From CBDFKF01 sp965248765 (GTDB lineage: Bacteria; Pseudomonadota; Alphaproteobacteria; VGEJ01): a stretch of 64,000 nt of DNA. The translations under genes and the position numbers were made by a program. The stretch is taken from contig CBDFKF010000004.1 of the NCBI GenBank assembly GCA_965248765.1, positions 1,798,001-1,862,000 on the forward strand, given 5' to 3'. Every line of letters starts with the position of its first letter. The stretch's first letter is position 1. Shown piece by piece: positions 15,873 through 24,453 of this stretch. A model generated the notes under the pieces. That model saw only the letters and a list, made by a program, of their open reading frames with translations. It was not told the DNA's origin and searched no databases.

Positions 15873-18233
15873 CTAGAAACGCCGCAGCAAACGGTCGAGG
15901 TATTCGCGCTCCGCCGGGCTACGCCCCCGATCGCCAATGCGCCGGTGCAGCTCCTCGATGATGGTGCGGGCGCGTTGCAGCGCGCCGCGATCAGGGATTT
16001 CCACCTCACCGTCGGAATAAAAGCCGCCGTCTTCGCGCATGCCGCGACCGAGCGGATCCTCGCCGACGCCGAGCTGGCCCTGGCCGCGCAGCCCGAGCTC
16101 ATCGCCGAGCTGCTCGAGCATCTCTGTGAGTAGTTCTGTAGCACCGCGCCGCAGCTGATCCACTGCATTGCTTTGGGCGCCCGCGGCACCCTCGTCATCG
16201 CCCTCGCCCAGGGCATCGCGCGAGGCCCGCATCGATTGCTCGGCCTGACCGAGCGAGCCGGGAATTTGGCTGCCGAGATCGCCAAGCTGGCCCATGATGT
16301 CACCGAGCATGCGGCGCAGGGCCTCCTGCTCGGCGGCCGAGGCGGCGCCATCCTCATCCCCCGGCTCCCGCCCGCGTTGGCCGCGACGGAACGTCTCATC
16401 GAGCAGGTTCTGCTGCTGGCGAGTCAGATCGCCAAGCTCGTTCAGCATGCGCTGCGCATCGTCACTGCCGCGCGGCAGCGCCATCTGCCGCGATCCCGGC
16501 CGCAAGTTCTCGAGCAGGCTCTGCAACTGAGACAGCAGCTCGCGCGCGCGATCGCGGGCACCGGTCTGGCTCAGCTCACGGATACGGTCGAGCATGGACT
16601 GCAGCTCCTCACTCGAGAGCATCATGGTGTCGGGATCGATAGGCACGAGCTCGCCCTCCTGCGCCAGCCGCTCGGCTTGTTCGCTCAGCGCTTCGAGAAA
16701 GCGGTCGAGCGCCTGTTGCAGGCGGTCCATCAAGGCTTCCAGCTCCGCATCCGGCGCGTTGCGGGCAAGCGCGTCCATCAGCGCCTGCTCGGCGCGGCGG
16801 AGCTCGGCCTCGGCCAGGCTGAGACCGGCGTCCTCGGTCCGCAACGCGGTGTCCCATAACTGGTCGGTGACCTCTTCCACCGCCTTGTCCGAATCGTCGT
16901 AACGCAGCCGCTTCGCAGCCGATTGTAGGTTGAGAAACACTGCCGCATCGTCGTTGTAATCCCGGCGCAATTTCGAGATCGCTTCAAGTGCCCGCGCGAC
17001 ATCCTCCCGCTTGTCAGGGTCCTCCACGAGCTTGCGACGCTGTTCGATGATGGCCCTGGCGACGGGATTGGTGAACACCTTCTCCGGCAGAATCAGGCTG
17101 ACCGCCTCGCTCGCACCGGTCTGACCGATGCTGTCCGTCGCGATTAGCTGCAGGCTGACCTCAAGCCCGGCCCAGGGATGGGCGGTGAGATCCTGATAGC
17201 TTGTTTCCCGCAGGGAACGCTCGGGCCCAGCCAGCGCCAGCGGCACCTCCATGCTCCTACCCTCGTCGCGCTCGACCACCACGACGACGGATTCGACTTG
17301 ATAGTCGTCGTCGGCCTCATAGGGGATGCGCAACGTGCTCCGTACGGTCGCGCCGGGCGGCTCGGCAAACGCCGCGCTCGGCGGAATGTCCGGCTTCACG
17401 GTGAGTGCCCAAACGCCGAGGACGGTCTGCCCCTGGCTCACCACCAGCAGCTGCCCGGCCGTGATCTCCCGCGCGATCTGGAAATCGCGCCCTGCGATCG
17501 TCTCAAACGGCACCTCGGCCCCGTCGATCGCAAGCGCGGGATTTCCGGCGCCGCCATGCACGCGCGCGACGACCTCGCTGCCGACCGGAACAACAAGTGC
17601 GAGCTCGTCCCGATGATCGCCGGGCTCGAGATAGAGCGGCGGCGCCCCGGTGTAGTCGGGCGGGCTGATCCAGGCCTCCAGGGCCGCCGGCTCGACAACC
17701 GATCCGCTGAAATCGGGAGCGAAGGCACGGGCGAGCCGCACGTCCCCCTCCTCGCCGCCGACGGCCACGCCTATAACCAGCAACAGCCCGACGACGGCCC
17801 GCAGGCCCAGGGGGTCCCGCCGGGCAAGGCCCGCACGCGGCCAACCGACGCGCAGGCGCCGCACCGCAGCGTGCAGCCGGGCCTTGTGGGCATCCCACAA
17901 CGCGCGGGTTCCGGCATCTCTGGGATCGCCGGCCAGCTCGTCAACGAGCCCGGTAAGCGGGCGATGGACAAGTCCGCTTGCTCCCTCGAGCCGCCGCTGC
18001 GCGGCAAAGCGGTCGGGCCAGGTGAAGGCGCGGCCGGCCTGAACCAGCGCCGCGACCAACGCGAGCGCGAACGCCATCAGAAGCACGACGTGCAGCCAAC
18101 CCGGCAGAGCCCACCACAGATCCATCAGCGAAAGGGCAAAGAAAACGCTGGCGGTGGCGCTCGCCGGCCACAGGGCCGGCCACAAGCGCTCCCATAGCAA
18201 GACGAGCCGCGCCAGCCGCACCCGACCCCTCAT
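15873..18233 (-). CDS. TIGR02302 family (DUF4175) membrane protein
   Basis: A 786-residue protein starting MRGRVRLARLVLLWERLWPALWP. Two membrane helices lie in the first 70 residues and one near residue 135 (LRAVVGLLLVIGVAVGG). A large Ig-like periplasmic region comes next, then a long helical, Gln/Glu/Arg-rich segment (QAERLAQEGELVPIDPD, DRIRELSQTG, DDAQRMLNELGDLTRQQQNL) and a terminal domain ending REYLDRLLRRF. This is the TIGR02302 architecture found widely in alphaproteobacteria next to lysA; its function is unknown. The ATG overlaps the lysA stop. Confidence 0.85.
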   Translation of the reverse strand: MRGRVRLARLVLLWERLWPALWPASATASVFFALSLMDLWWALPGWLHVVLLMAFALALVAALVQAGRAFTWPDRFAAQRRLEGASGLVHRPLTGLVDELAGDPRDAGTRALWDAHKARLHAAVRRLRVGWPRAGLARRDPLGLRAVVGLLLVIGVAVGGEEGDVRLARAFAPDFSGSVVEPAALEAWISPPDYTGAPPLYLEPGDHRDELALVVPVGSEVVARVHGGAGNPALAIDGAEVPFETIAGRDFQIAREITAGQLLVVSQGQTVLGVWALTVKPDIPPSAAFAEPPGATVRSTLRIPYEADDDYQVESVVVVVERDEGRSMEVPLALAGPERSLRETSYQDLTAHPWAGLEVSLQLIATDSIGQTGASEAVSLILPEKVFTNPVARAIIEQRRKLVEDPDKREDVARALEAISKLRRDYNDDAAVFLNLQSAAKRLRYDDSDKAVEEVTDQLWDTALRTEDAGLSLAEAELRRAEQALMDALARNAPDAELEALMDRLQQALDRFLEALSEQAERLAQEGELVPIDPDTMMLSSEELQSMLDRIRELSQTGARDRARELLSQLQSLLENLRPGSRQMALPRGSDDAQRMLNELGDLTRQQQNLLDETFRRGQRGREPGDEDGAASAAEQEALRRMLGDIMGQLGDLGSQIPGSLGQAEQSMRASRDALGEGDDEGAAGAQSNAVDQLRRGATELLTEMLEQLGDELGLRGQGQLGVGEDPLGRGMREDGGFYSDGEVEIPDRGALQRARTIIEELHRRIGDRGRSPAEREYLDRLLRRF

Positions 18234-19582
18234 GCCGCACCCCGCGAAGCCGGCGCCGCCATCCACGGCGGCAGTATCTCGGCGGCAAGAGTCTCCTCGA
18301 TAGAGGGTCGCGGCCGCACCACGGCGAAGCGTCCGCCCGAGACCAGCACCTCCGGCACAAGCGCCCGCCCGTTGTAGCCGGAGGATTGCACCGCGCCGTA
18401 GGCGCCGGCGCTCAAGATGGCCCACAGCGCGCCCGGCGCGGGCCGGGACAGAAGCCGCCCCTTGGCGAGGACATCGCTGGTCTCGCAGATCGGCCCGACC
18501 ACGTCGATCGGCTCTACCGGCGCTTGCGGGCTCGCCTCAACCGGAACGATCTCGTGGTAGGCGTCATACAAAGCCGGGCGCAGGAGGTCGTTCATGGCTG
18601 CATCGACGACGGCGAAGGTCCGCCCGCGCGCCTCCTTGACCACCAATACCTCGCTGACGAGGACGCCGGCGTTACCGACCAGAAAGCGGCCGGGCTCGAG
18701 AATCGCCGCGCAGCCGAGGGCACCGGTCGTGGTGGCCACCAGCTCGGCGTATTCCGCCGGCGTAGGGCCGGCATCGAGGGCGGCTCCTGTCGCCGGATCG
18801 AAGCGGTAGGGGATACCAAGACCGCCGCCTAGATCGATGTGGACGATCTCGTGGCCATCGCCGCGCAGCGTCTCGGTGGCCGAGGCTAGCGATCGGAAGG
18901 CCGCTTCGAGCGGGGCAAGATCGGTGAGTTGCGAGCCGATGTGGACCGCAATGCCGGTGATACGAATCCCCGGCAGCTCGGCCGCTCGACGATAGACCTC
19001 CCGCGCCTCGGGCCACGGGATACCGAATTTGTCGCTCACCCGACCGGTCGCGATCTTGTCGTGCGTTTGGGCATCGACATCAGGGTTGATACGCACGGCG
19101 ACCGGCGCCACCGAGGAGGCTGCCGTCGCCACCTCGTTCAGGTCCGCGAGTTCCTGCTCCGATTCCAGATTGAACTGCAGGATGCCCGCAGCGAGCGCTT
19201 CGGCGAGCTCGGCGCGTGTCTTGCCGACACCGGAAAAGACGATCCGATCGGCCGGAACGCCAGCCGTCAGCGCGCGCTTGAGCTCGCCGCCCGAGACCAC
19301 GTCCGCGCCCGCGCCGAGATCCGCGAAGGTGCTGATTACACCGAGATTGGCGTTGGCCTTGATGGCGTAGCAGACGAGGGCGCGCTGATCCGCGAAGGCC
19401 GCCGCGAACAGTCGATAAGACCGCTCGAGCGCCGCGGTCGAGTAACAATAAAACGGCGTTCCAACCGCCTCGGCGATTCGCGCGAACGGCACGTCCTCGG
19501 CGTGCAAGACGCCGTCGCGATAAAGAAAATCCTGTTGCACGCTGCCGGCGCCCTGGCCCTCAGGAGTCGAAGCCGTGACCAC
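18230..19582 (-). CDS. lysA: Diaminopimelate decarboxylase
   Basis: A 450-residue PLP enzyme of fold type III that decarboxylates meso-diaminopimelate to L-lysine. The PLP Lys is in VCYAIKANANLGV (K75), the phosphate-binding and specificity loops are HIDLGGGLGIPY and ILEPGRFLVGNAG, and the catalytic Cys is in VVGPICETSDVLA. The C-terminal GAYGAVQSSGYNGR closes the active site. It follows lptM with an overlap of 23 bases and precedes the TIGR02302 gene, a conserved alphaproteobacterial block. Confidence 0.95.
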   Translation of the reverse strand: MVTASTPEGQGAGSVQQDFLYRDGVLHAEDVPFARIAEAVGTPFYCYSTAALERSYRLFAAAFADQRALVCYAIKANANLGVISTFADLGAGADVVSGGELKRALTAGVPADRIVFSGVGKTRAELAEALAAGILQFNLESEQELADLNEVATAASSVAPVAVRINPDVDAQTHDKIATGRVSDKFGIPWPEAREVYRRAAELPGIRITGIAVHIGSQLTDLAPLEAAFRSLASATETLRGDGHEIVHIDLGGGLGIPYRFDPATGAALDAGPTPAEYAELVATTTGALGCAAILEPGRFLVGNAGVLVSEVLVVKEARGRTFAVVDAAMNDLLRPALYDAYHEIVPVEASPQAPVEPIDVVGPICETSDVLAKGRLLSRPAPGALWAILSAGAYGAVQSSGYNGRALVPEVLVSGGRFAVVRPRPSIEETLAAEILPPWMAAPASRGAA

Positions 19583-19736
19583 GCGCGTTCTGCGGGTCAG
19601 GATCGTTCCACTCAGAGTCCGGCGGCGCCTCTAGATCGCCCTTCTTGCCGCATGCGGTGAGCCCGATGCCGGACAACGTTAGCGCGATCACCGCGATCAG
19701 CGCCCAACGGCTGACTTCGGAGGCTGCTCGGTTCAT
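19560..19736 (-). CDS. lptM: LptM-like small lipoprotein
   Basis: A 58-residue lipoprotein starting MNRAASEVSRWALIAVIALT. The lipobox is LTAC and the mature protein begins CGKKGDLEAPPDSEW, the signature of LptM (formerly YifL). LptM assists assembly and oxidation of the LPS transporter LptD in E. coli. The ATG has a GAGGAGAAG ribosome site. The gene is set between argH and lysA, as in many proteobacteria. Confidence 0.85.
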   Translation of the reverse strand: MNRAASEVSRWALIAVIALTLSGIGLTACGKKGDLEAPPDSEWNDPDPQNARGHGFDS

Positions 19737-19755
19737 CCACTTCTCCTCGACGCGA

Positions 19756-21180
19756 TCATACCGGATTCTGGAGCCATTGGTCGCGGGCCGCGGCAATCGC
19801 CTCGCGCACACGTGAAGGTGCGGTACCGCCGAAGCTACGGCGTGAATCGACCGCGCTGCCGAGACTCAGCACGGCAAGTGCGTCCTCGCCGATGCCGTTC
19901 TCCACGGACTTGAGATCGCCGAGCGAGAGCGCCTCCAGGCCGACCCCCCGCTCCTCGGCCATGCGCACGATGCGGCCTACCGTTTCGTGCGCGCGGCGAA
20001 ACGGCATGTCGAGCACCCGCACCAGCCAGTCGGCGAGATCGGTCGCGGTGGCGAAGCCCTGGCCCGCAGCGGCTTCCATGGCGGCGGTGTCCACCGCCAT
20101 GTCGGCCACCATCCCGCGCATAGCCTGGACCGACAGGATGAGCGTTTGTGCCGCGTCGAACACCGGCTCCTTGTCCTCCTGCATGTCCTTGGAGTAGGTG
20201 AGCGCCAAGCCCTTCATCGTCGTGAGCAGCGTGGTGAGGTCGCCGATCAGCCGGCCGGCCTTGGCGCGCACGAGCTCGGCTGCGTCCGGGTTTCGCTTTT
20301 GCGGCAGCATCGAGGAGCCGGTGGTGTAGGAATCGGACAGCCGGATGAACCCGAACTGCGGGCTCGACCACAGCACGATTTCCTCGGCCAGGCGCGAGAG
20401 GTGGACGCCGGCGATGGCGGCGAGCGCGAGGAATTCGAGGGCGAAGTCCCGGTCCGCGACCGCATCCATCGAGTTCGCGGCCGGCTTGTCGAAGCCGAGC
20501 GCCGCCGCGGTCGCCTCGCGGTCGATCGGAAACGCCGTGCCGGCGAGCGCACCGGCGCCAAGCGGACACTCGTTGAGGCGGACGCGGCAATCGCGCCCCC
20601 GCGTGCGATCGCGCCCGAACATCTCGACGTAGGCCAGCAAGTGATGGCCGAGCGTCACCGGCTGCGCCGGCTGCAGGTGGGTCAGCCCCGGCATCACGGA
20701 TGCCGCATGGGCCTCGGCTTGGTCCAGTAGCGCCGCCTGCAATGCGGACAACGCGCCGTCTAGGTGTCCGAGCACATCGCGCACCCATAGCTTCAGGTCG
20801 GTCGCGACCTGATCGTTGCGCGAGCGGGCAGTGTGGAGGCGGCCGGCATCCTCGCCGATCAGCTCGCGTAGCCGCGCCTCGATGTGTGTATGGATATCCT
20901 CCAATCGCCGGTCGAAGTGAAGTTCACCGGCCTTGATCTCGGCTTCGATCTGATCGAGCCCCTTCAAGATCGCGTGACCTGCAGACGGCTGAATGATTCC
21001 CTGCTTCATCAGCATGTTAGTATGCGCTCGCGAGCCTGCGAGATCCTGCTGGTAGAGCTGCTGGTCGACATCGATCGAGGCGTTGATCTCCTCCATGACG
21101 GCGGCTGGCGTGCCCTCGAACCGGCCGCCCCATTGCGTGCCAGCCCGCGGCGATCCGGCTCCTGCTGGTTTGCCACTCAT
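19756..21180 (-). CDS. argH: Argininosuccinate lyase
   Basis: A 474-residue enzyme of the fumarase/aspartase superfamily that splits argininosuccinate into arginine and fumarate. Conserved segments are WGGRFEGTPA, IHTHIEARLRELIG, LHTARSRNDQVATDL, PGLTHLQPAQPVTLGHHLLAY and the family signature GSSMLPQKRNPD. The start is the ATG giving MSGKPAGAGS. A longer frame upstream would run antisense through tlpA and is rejected. It heads the argH-lptM-lysA operon and is divergent from tlpA. Confidence 0.95.
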   Translation of the reverse strand: MSGKPAGAGSPRAGTQWGGRFEGTPAAVMEEINASIDVDQQLYQQDLAGSRAHTNMLMKQGIIQPSAGHAILKGLDQIEAEIKAGELHFDRRLEDIHTHIEARLRELIGEDAGRLHTARSRNDQVATDLKLWVRDVLGHLDGALSALQAALLDQAEAHAASVMPGLTHLQPAQPVTLGHHLLAYVEMFGRDRTRGRDCRVRLNECPLGAGALAGTAFPIDREATAAALGFDKPAANSMDAVADRDFALEFLALAAIAGVHLSRLAEEIVLWSSPQFGFIRLSDSYTTGSSMLPQKRNPDAAELVRAKAGRLIGDLTTLLTTMKGLALTYSKDMQEDKEPVFDAAQTLILSVQAMRGMVADMAVDTAAMEAAAGQGFATATDLADWLVRVLDMPFRRAHETVGRIVRMAEERGVGLEALSLGDLKSVENGIGEDALAVLSLGSAVDSRRSFGGTAPSRVREAIAAARDQWLQNPV

Positions 21181-21213
21181 GTAGACCACCCTAAGAGGAC
21201 GAAGTTGAAACCC

Positions 21214-21834
21214 ATGTACGATAAGCGCCAGCCGATGCCAAGGGAGCGAGCCGCGTGGACACGGGGCGCGGCCACCGCGCTTGCGAGCCTGCTCATGCTC
21301 ATCGTCATGGTTTGCAGCCCGGTCCGTGCCGACGACCAGGTTGCGGCGCTGCTCACCGGCTGGATGCAGAACTTTACTCCGAGCACCCCGGGGCGGCCAG
21401 CGCCAACGGCTGCTTTCGAGCATGTCGCGGGCGGCGAGCGGACGGTCGCCGACTACGCCGGCAGCATCGTTGTTCTCAACTTCTTCGCCACGTGGTGCGC
21501 ACCCTGTGGGCACGAAATGCCATCGCTGGACCGGCTCCAAGCGGCGCTCGGCGGGCAGGGCGTGGTCGTTGTGATCGTCTCGGAGGACCGCTCGGGCTTT
21601 GGGGTCGTGACGCCGTTCCTCGCCGAGATTGATGTCAAGCACCTGGACGAGGTGCTGCTCGACAAATCCATGCGCGGCATGCGCTCGCTGCGCGTGCTTG
21701 GCCTGCCGACGACCATCGTCTATGGCGCCGACGGCGCTGAGCTCGGTCGACTGGCCGGCCCCGCTGAGTGGGACAGTCCCGAGGCGGTGGCCCTCCTGCG
21801 CCACTTCATCGCACGAGCCGACGTTAGCAGCTGA
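21214..21834 (+). CDS. tlpA: TlpA-like periplasmic thioredoxin
   Basis: A 206-residue exported thiol-disulphide protein. The N-terminus has a basic region and a hydrophobic signal or anchor helix (ATALASLLMLIVMVCSPVRA). The thioredoxin domain follows, with WCAPC in NFFATWCAPCGHEMPSLDRL and the cis-Pro in RVLGLPTTIVYGADG. In relatives TlpA keeps cysteines reduced for cytochrome c and oxidase assembly. An ATG seven codons downstream (MPRERAAW) is an alternative start. Divergence from argH is typical for the group. Confidence 0.9.
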   Translation: MYDKRQPMPRERAAWTRGAATALASLLMLIVMVCSPVRADDQVAALLTGWMQNFTPSTPGRPAPTAAFEHVAGGERTVADYAGSIVVLNFFATWCAPCGHEMPSLDRLQAALGGQGVVVVIVSEDRSGFGVVTPFLAEIDVKHLDEVLLDKSMRGMRSLRVLGLPTTIVYGADGAELGRLAGPAEWDSPEAVALLRHFIARADVSS

Positions 21835-21888
21835 GCTGCCGGCCAGCGGTGTTCCGGCCGGCCGGTTCTGCCGGCCTCCATCGCAGTT

Positions 21889-21906
21889 TGTCAGGATTCT
21901 TTACAC
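21889..21906 (+). promoter_or_regulatory. Upstream activator palindrome, copy 1
   Basis: The 18-base sequence TGTCAGGATTCTTTACAC is an imperfect dyad of the form TGTnAnGAnTCnTnACA. An identical copy lies exactly 90 bases downstream. Both precede a consensus -24/-12 promoter, so they are good candidates for binding sites of a sigma-54 enhancer-binding protein. Confidence 0.6.
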
Positions 21907-21978
21907 CGCGCGATCACGCCAACCGGGCGGAAACTCCAGGGTTTCCTGTGTTTTGGCGGGCTAGGCCATTTTCGGCGG

Positions 21979-21996
21979 TGTCAGGATTCTTTACAC
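21979..21996 (+). promoter_or_regulatory. Upstream activator palindrome, copy 2
   Basis: Identical over 18 bases to copy 1. It ends 63 bases before the TGGCACG element, a usual distance for enhancer sites of sigma-54 promoters. Confidence 0.6.
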
Positions 21997-22058
21997 TTCT
22001 CCTGGCAAGGGTCCCTGGGCCATCCCGGAAGTGATTGAAAAACAACGCAACGGCCTAC

Positions 22059-22074
22059 TGGCACGCCGCTTGCT
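22059..22074 (+). promoter_or_regulatory. Sigma-54 (-24/-12) promoter
   Basis: The sequence CTGGCACGCCGCTTGCT matches the RpoN consensus YTGGCACG-N4-TTGCW at every conserved base, with the GG and GC dinucleotides 12 bases apart. Transcription would start near 22084 and read into the small open frame at 22106. Confidence 0.75.
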
Positions 22075-22105
22075 CACCTTTTGATCAACGCGTGGACCGG
22101 AGTAC

Positions 22106-22312
22106 ATGATGACCCAAGCCACCATTCTGACCACCCGCCGGCCCGTCGAGGCCGCCGCCCCCGATGGCGTGGGATCCCGATCCATCGCGGCGCCACGCCG
22201 CGCAGCAGACAACGGCGACTCGCTCGCCGGGTCGCGGAGCAGCAGCCTCATCCTTCGTGCGGGCATGTACCTCTGGCGCCATCCGGGACCGGAGGCCTCC
22301 GGGCGAGACTGA
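22106..22312 (+). CDS. Small hypothetical protein behind the sigma-54 promoter
   Basis: This 68-codon frame begins MMTQATILTTRRPVEAAAPD and ends GPEASGRD. A GGAG box lies a few bases before the ATG. It has no signal peptide, no membrane helix and no motif that I recognise. The reason to list it is context: it is the first open frame after a consensus sigma-54 promoter. Another frame of 88 codons overlaps it, so the transcript might instead be a non-coding RNA that runs convergently into the 3' end of the VWA gene seven bases downstream. Confidence 0.35.
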   Translation: MMTQATILTTRRPVEAAAPDGVGSRSIAAPRRAADNGDSLAGSRSSSLILRAGMYLWRHPGPEASGRD

Positions 22313-22318
22313 GTTTCC

Positions 22319-23146
22319 TCACGATATCGTCATCGCCCCGCAAGACTGGATAATCTTGCCTATGGCCTCGCCCGTGCCCCGTCCGTTGGCGCCTGTGGTC
22401 GATAACACTCCGCCCGTCGGCAGCGCGTAGCGCTCATTCAGGAAATCGCGGACGGTCGGCATGAACAGGGGGGTCGGCACGTAGATGGGCGAAATCGCGA
22501 TGCCGAGGGTGGCAGCGCGATGCGCCAGAGTCGATGCATGTTGGTCGTCGATGCCGGGAGTGAAACGATCGTCAAAGCCGCCAGGCAGTGTGTCGGTGAT
22601 GAGGATCAAGATTCGTCGCACGCCGGCGAAGCGGCCCTGGAAACTCCCCTGTTGACGGCGGCCGGCCGCCGCTAGCCGGTTGATGACGGTGTTCAGTGCC
22701 TCATCTGATGCCTCGGGCACGCCGGTGCCGCCGCCGGTCGCGAGGCCACGGACGGCCGCGGCAATCGCCGCTTTCTTCGCGGCCGGACTAGGTTCAGCGT
22801 CGAGATCCTCGACCACGCGCACACCATCGTCGAAGGTGACCAGCCCCAGGCGGTAAGCGCCGCGCGAGACCGTTTGGATCAGCTCGAGAAGCCCCTTGAT
22901 CTCGCGCTTCATGTCGGCGATGGCGCCGCCCATGCTGCCGGTGGTATCGACGACGAACACCACGTCCATGGCGTCGCAGCCAGGGGTTTCCGGCGTCGCA
23001 ACGCCGTCGGCCGCGGCGGCCGGTGAACGCGCGAGCGCTGCGGCCAGAGCAACGGCAGCCACGCAAAAAGCGGCCCTTCGCGCCACCCATGCCAGCGCCG
23101 AGCAATCGCGCGCACGGTCGTTGTCCCTGTGCTCCCGTGCTGGCAT
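22319..23146 (-). CDS. Secreted von Willebrand factor A domain protein
   Basis: A 275-residue protein with an N-terminal export signal (RRAAFCVAAVALAAALARSPAAAA) followed by a VWA domain. The MIDAS motif is DVVFVVDTTGSMGGAIADM, the second metal-site segment is LATGGGTGVPEASDEALNTV and the third is ILILITDTLPGGFDD. The C-terminus is MPTVRDFLNERYALPTGG and a Gly-rich tail. It probably binds a metal-dependent protein ligand in the periplasm or outside. The partner is not evident from neighbours. Translation could start a few codons further in. Confidence 0.78.
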   Translation of the reverse strand: MPAREHRDNDRARDCSALAWVARRAAFCVAAVALAAALARSPAAAADGVATPETPGCDAMDVVFVVDTTGSMGGAIADMKREIKGLLELIQTVSRGAYRLGLVTFDDGVRVVEDLDAEPSPAAKKAAIAAAVRGLATGGGTGVPEASDEALNTVINRLAAAGRRQQGSFQGRFAGVRRILILITDTLPGGFDDRFTPGIDDQHASTLAHRAATLGIAISPIYVPTPLFMPTVRDFLNERYALPTGGVLSTTGANGRGTGEAIGKIIQSCGAMTIS

Positions 23147-23221
23147 GGTGTGTGCTTACGCTCTCACGCTGTAGGGGCGCGCGCACCAAGAGCGATTAGC
23201 GCCAACGAAGGGGAGTGGATC

Positions 23222-23458
23222 GTGAAAACCATCAACATCATTGCCCTGATCCTGCTGATCATCGGCGGGTTGAACTGGGGTTTACTAGGGCTGTTCCAGC
23301 ATGACGTGATCTCGGGGATATTTGGAGGCGACGGTACGGCCGGCGCCGGTCAGATGGCAACGCTGCCGATTATCATCTTCATCGTCGTCGGGGTCGCAGC
23401 GCTATGAGGAATCTACATGCTCAGGGACGTGATGAGCGATTCAGGCCGGTCTTCCTAA
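23222..23458 (+). pseudogene. DUF378 membrane protein gene with one internal TGA
   Basis: A GTG start follows AAGGGGAG and opens MKTINIIALILLIIGGLNWGLLGLFQHD, the unmistakable DUF378 N-terminal helix with the GGLNWGL motif. A second helix (LPIIIFIVVGVAAL) is cut by TGA at 23405-23407. The same frame resumes GIYMLRDVMSDSGRSS to a TAA. In relatives an aromatic residue (W or Y) stands before GIY/GLY, so TGG to TGA is the simplest explanation. The truncated 61-residue form keeps both helices and could retain function. Confidence 0.7.
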
Positions 23459-23558
23459 GGGACCACACAGTCCGCCCATCAGCGAACCAAGTAAGCGGGC
23501 GGGCCGGCTAGCCGAAGCCGACCGCAACGTTGAGCATGAGCTGCGCGCGGGCGCGCGC

Positions 23559-24440
23559 TCAGCGCGTAGGCACCGGCTCATCGCCGGTGTAGTCATAGAA
23601 GCCGCGATCGGCTTTACGCCCGAGCCAGCCCGCCTCGACGTATTTCACGAGTAGCGGGCAGGGCCGGTATTTTGAATCGGCGAGGCCTTCATATAACACC
23701 TGCATGACTGCGAGGCAGGTATCCAAACCGATGAAATCGGCAAGCTGAAGCGGCCCCATGGGGTGCTTGGCGCCGAGCCGCATCGCCGTGTCGATCGCAT
23801 CGACCGAGCCGACCCCTTCGTAGAGTACGTAAACCGCCTCGTTGATCATCGGCAGCAGGATGCGGTTGACGATGAAGGAGGGAAAATCCTCGGCCGCCAC
23901 CGGCGTCTTACCAAGCGCAGTCGTCAGTTCGCGGATGGTATCGAAGGTCGGCTTGTCGGTGGCGATGCCGCGGATCAGCTCGATCAGCTCCATCATCGGC
24001 ACCGGGTTCATGAAGTGCATGCCCATGAACTGCGCCGGTCGATCGGTAGCAGCAGCGAGCCGGGTAAGCGAGATCGACGAGGTGTTGCTGGCAAGAATCG
24101 CGCTGGGCTTCAAATGCGGGCACAACTCGCCGTAGACGCCGCGCTTCACGCTCTCCTCTTCGGTCACCGCTTCGATCGCGAGATCCACGTCACCGAACGC
24201 GCTCAGGTCGGTGGTTCGAACGATGCGGTCCAGCGCCGCCTTCTTGTCACCTTCGCTGATGGTGCCGGCGTTGACCTGGCGGCCCAGATTGCGATCGATG
24301 GTGCTGAGCGCCTTGTCGAGCTGGCTCGGATCGGTGTCTTGCAGGACGACGTTATAGCCGGCCAGACCGAACACGTGGGCTATGCCGCCGCCCATCTGGC
24401 CCGCGCCGACCACCCCCACTATCTTGATCTCGCTCATCAC
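23559..24440 (-). CDS. hbd: 3-hydroxybutyryl-CoA dehydrogenase
   Basis: A 293-residue NAD(P)-dependent enzyme interconverting 3-hydroxybutyryl-CoA and acetoacetyl-CoA. The Rossmann motif is VVGAGQMGGGIAHVFGLAGY, with the acidic residue in VVLQDTDP. Catalytic and specificity segments are MGMHFMNPVPMMELIELIRG and NRILLPMINEAVYVLYEG, and the C-terminal domain contains MGPLQLADFIGLDTCL. It follows etfA by 13 bases, forming the etfB-etfA-hbd operon. A start at the second Met is equally likely. Confidence 0.93.
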   Translation of the reverse strand: MMSEIKIVGVVGAGQMGGGIAHVFGLAGYNVVLQDTDPSQLDKALSTIDRNLGRQVNAGTISEGDKKAALDRIVRTTDLSAFGDVDLAIEAVTEEESVKRGVYGELCPHLKPSAILASNTSSISLTRLAAATDRPAQFMGMHFMNPVPMMELIELIRGIATDKPTFDTIRELTTALGKTPVAAEDFPSFIVNRILLPMINEAVYVLYEGVGSVDAIDTAMRLGAKHPMGPLQLADFIGLDTCLAVMQVLYEGLADSKYRPCPLLVKYVEAGWLGRKADRGFYDYTGDEPVPTR

Positions 24441-24453
24441 ATCTGGGCCCGGG

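Noticed and set aside
21841..21880. GC-rich inverted repeat after tlpA as an intrinsic terminator
   Set aside because: The stem is short and there is no T-run, so the evidence is too weak.
22164..22430. 88-codon frame overlapping the 68-codon frame behind the sigma-54 promoter
   Set aside because: It runs antisense into the 3' end of the VWA gene and has no ribosome site.
23405..23407. TGA in the DUF378 gene read as selenocysteine
   Set aside because: No SECIS-like hairpin follows and the family has W or Y, not Cys, at this position. A nonsense change is simpler.
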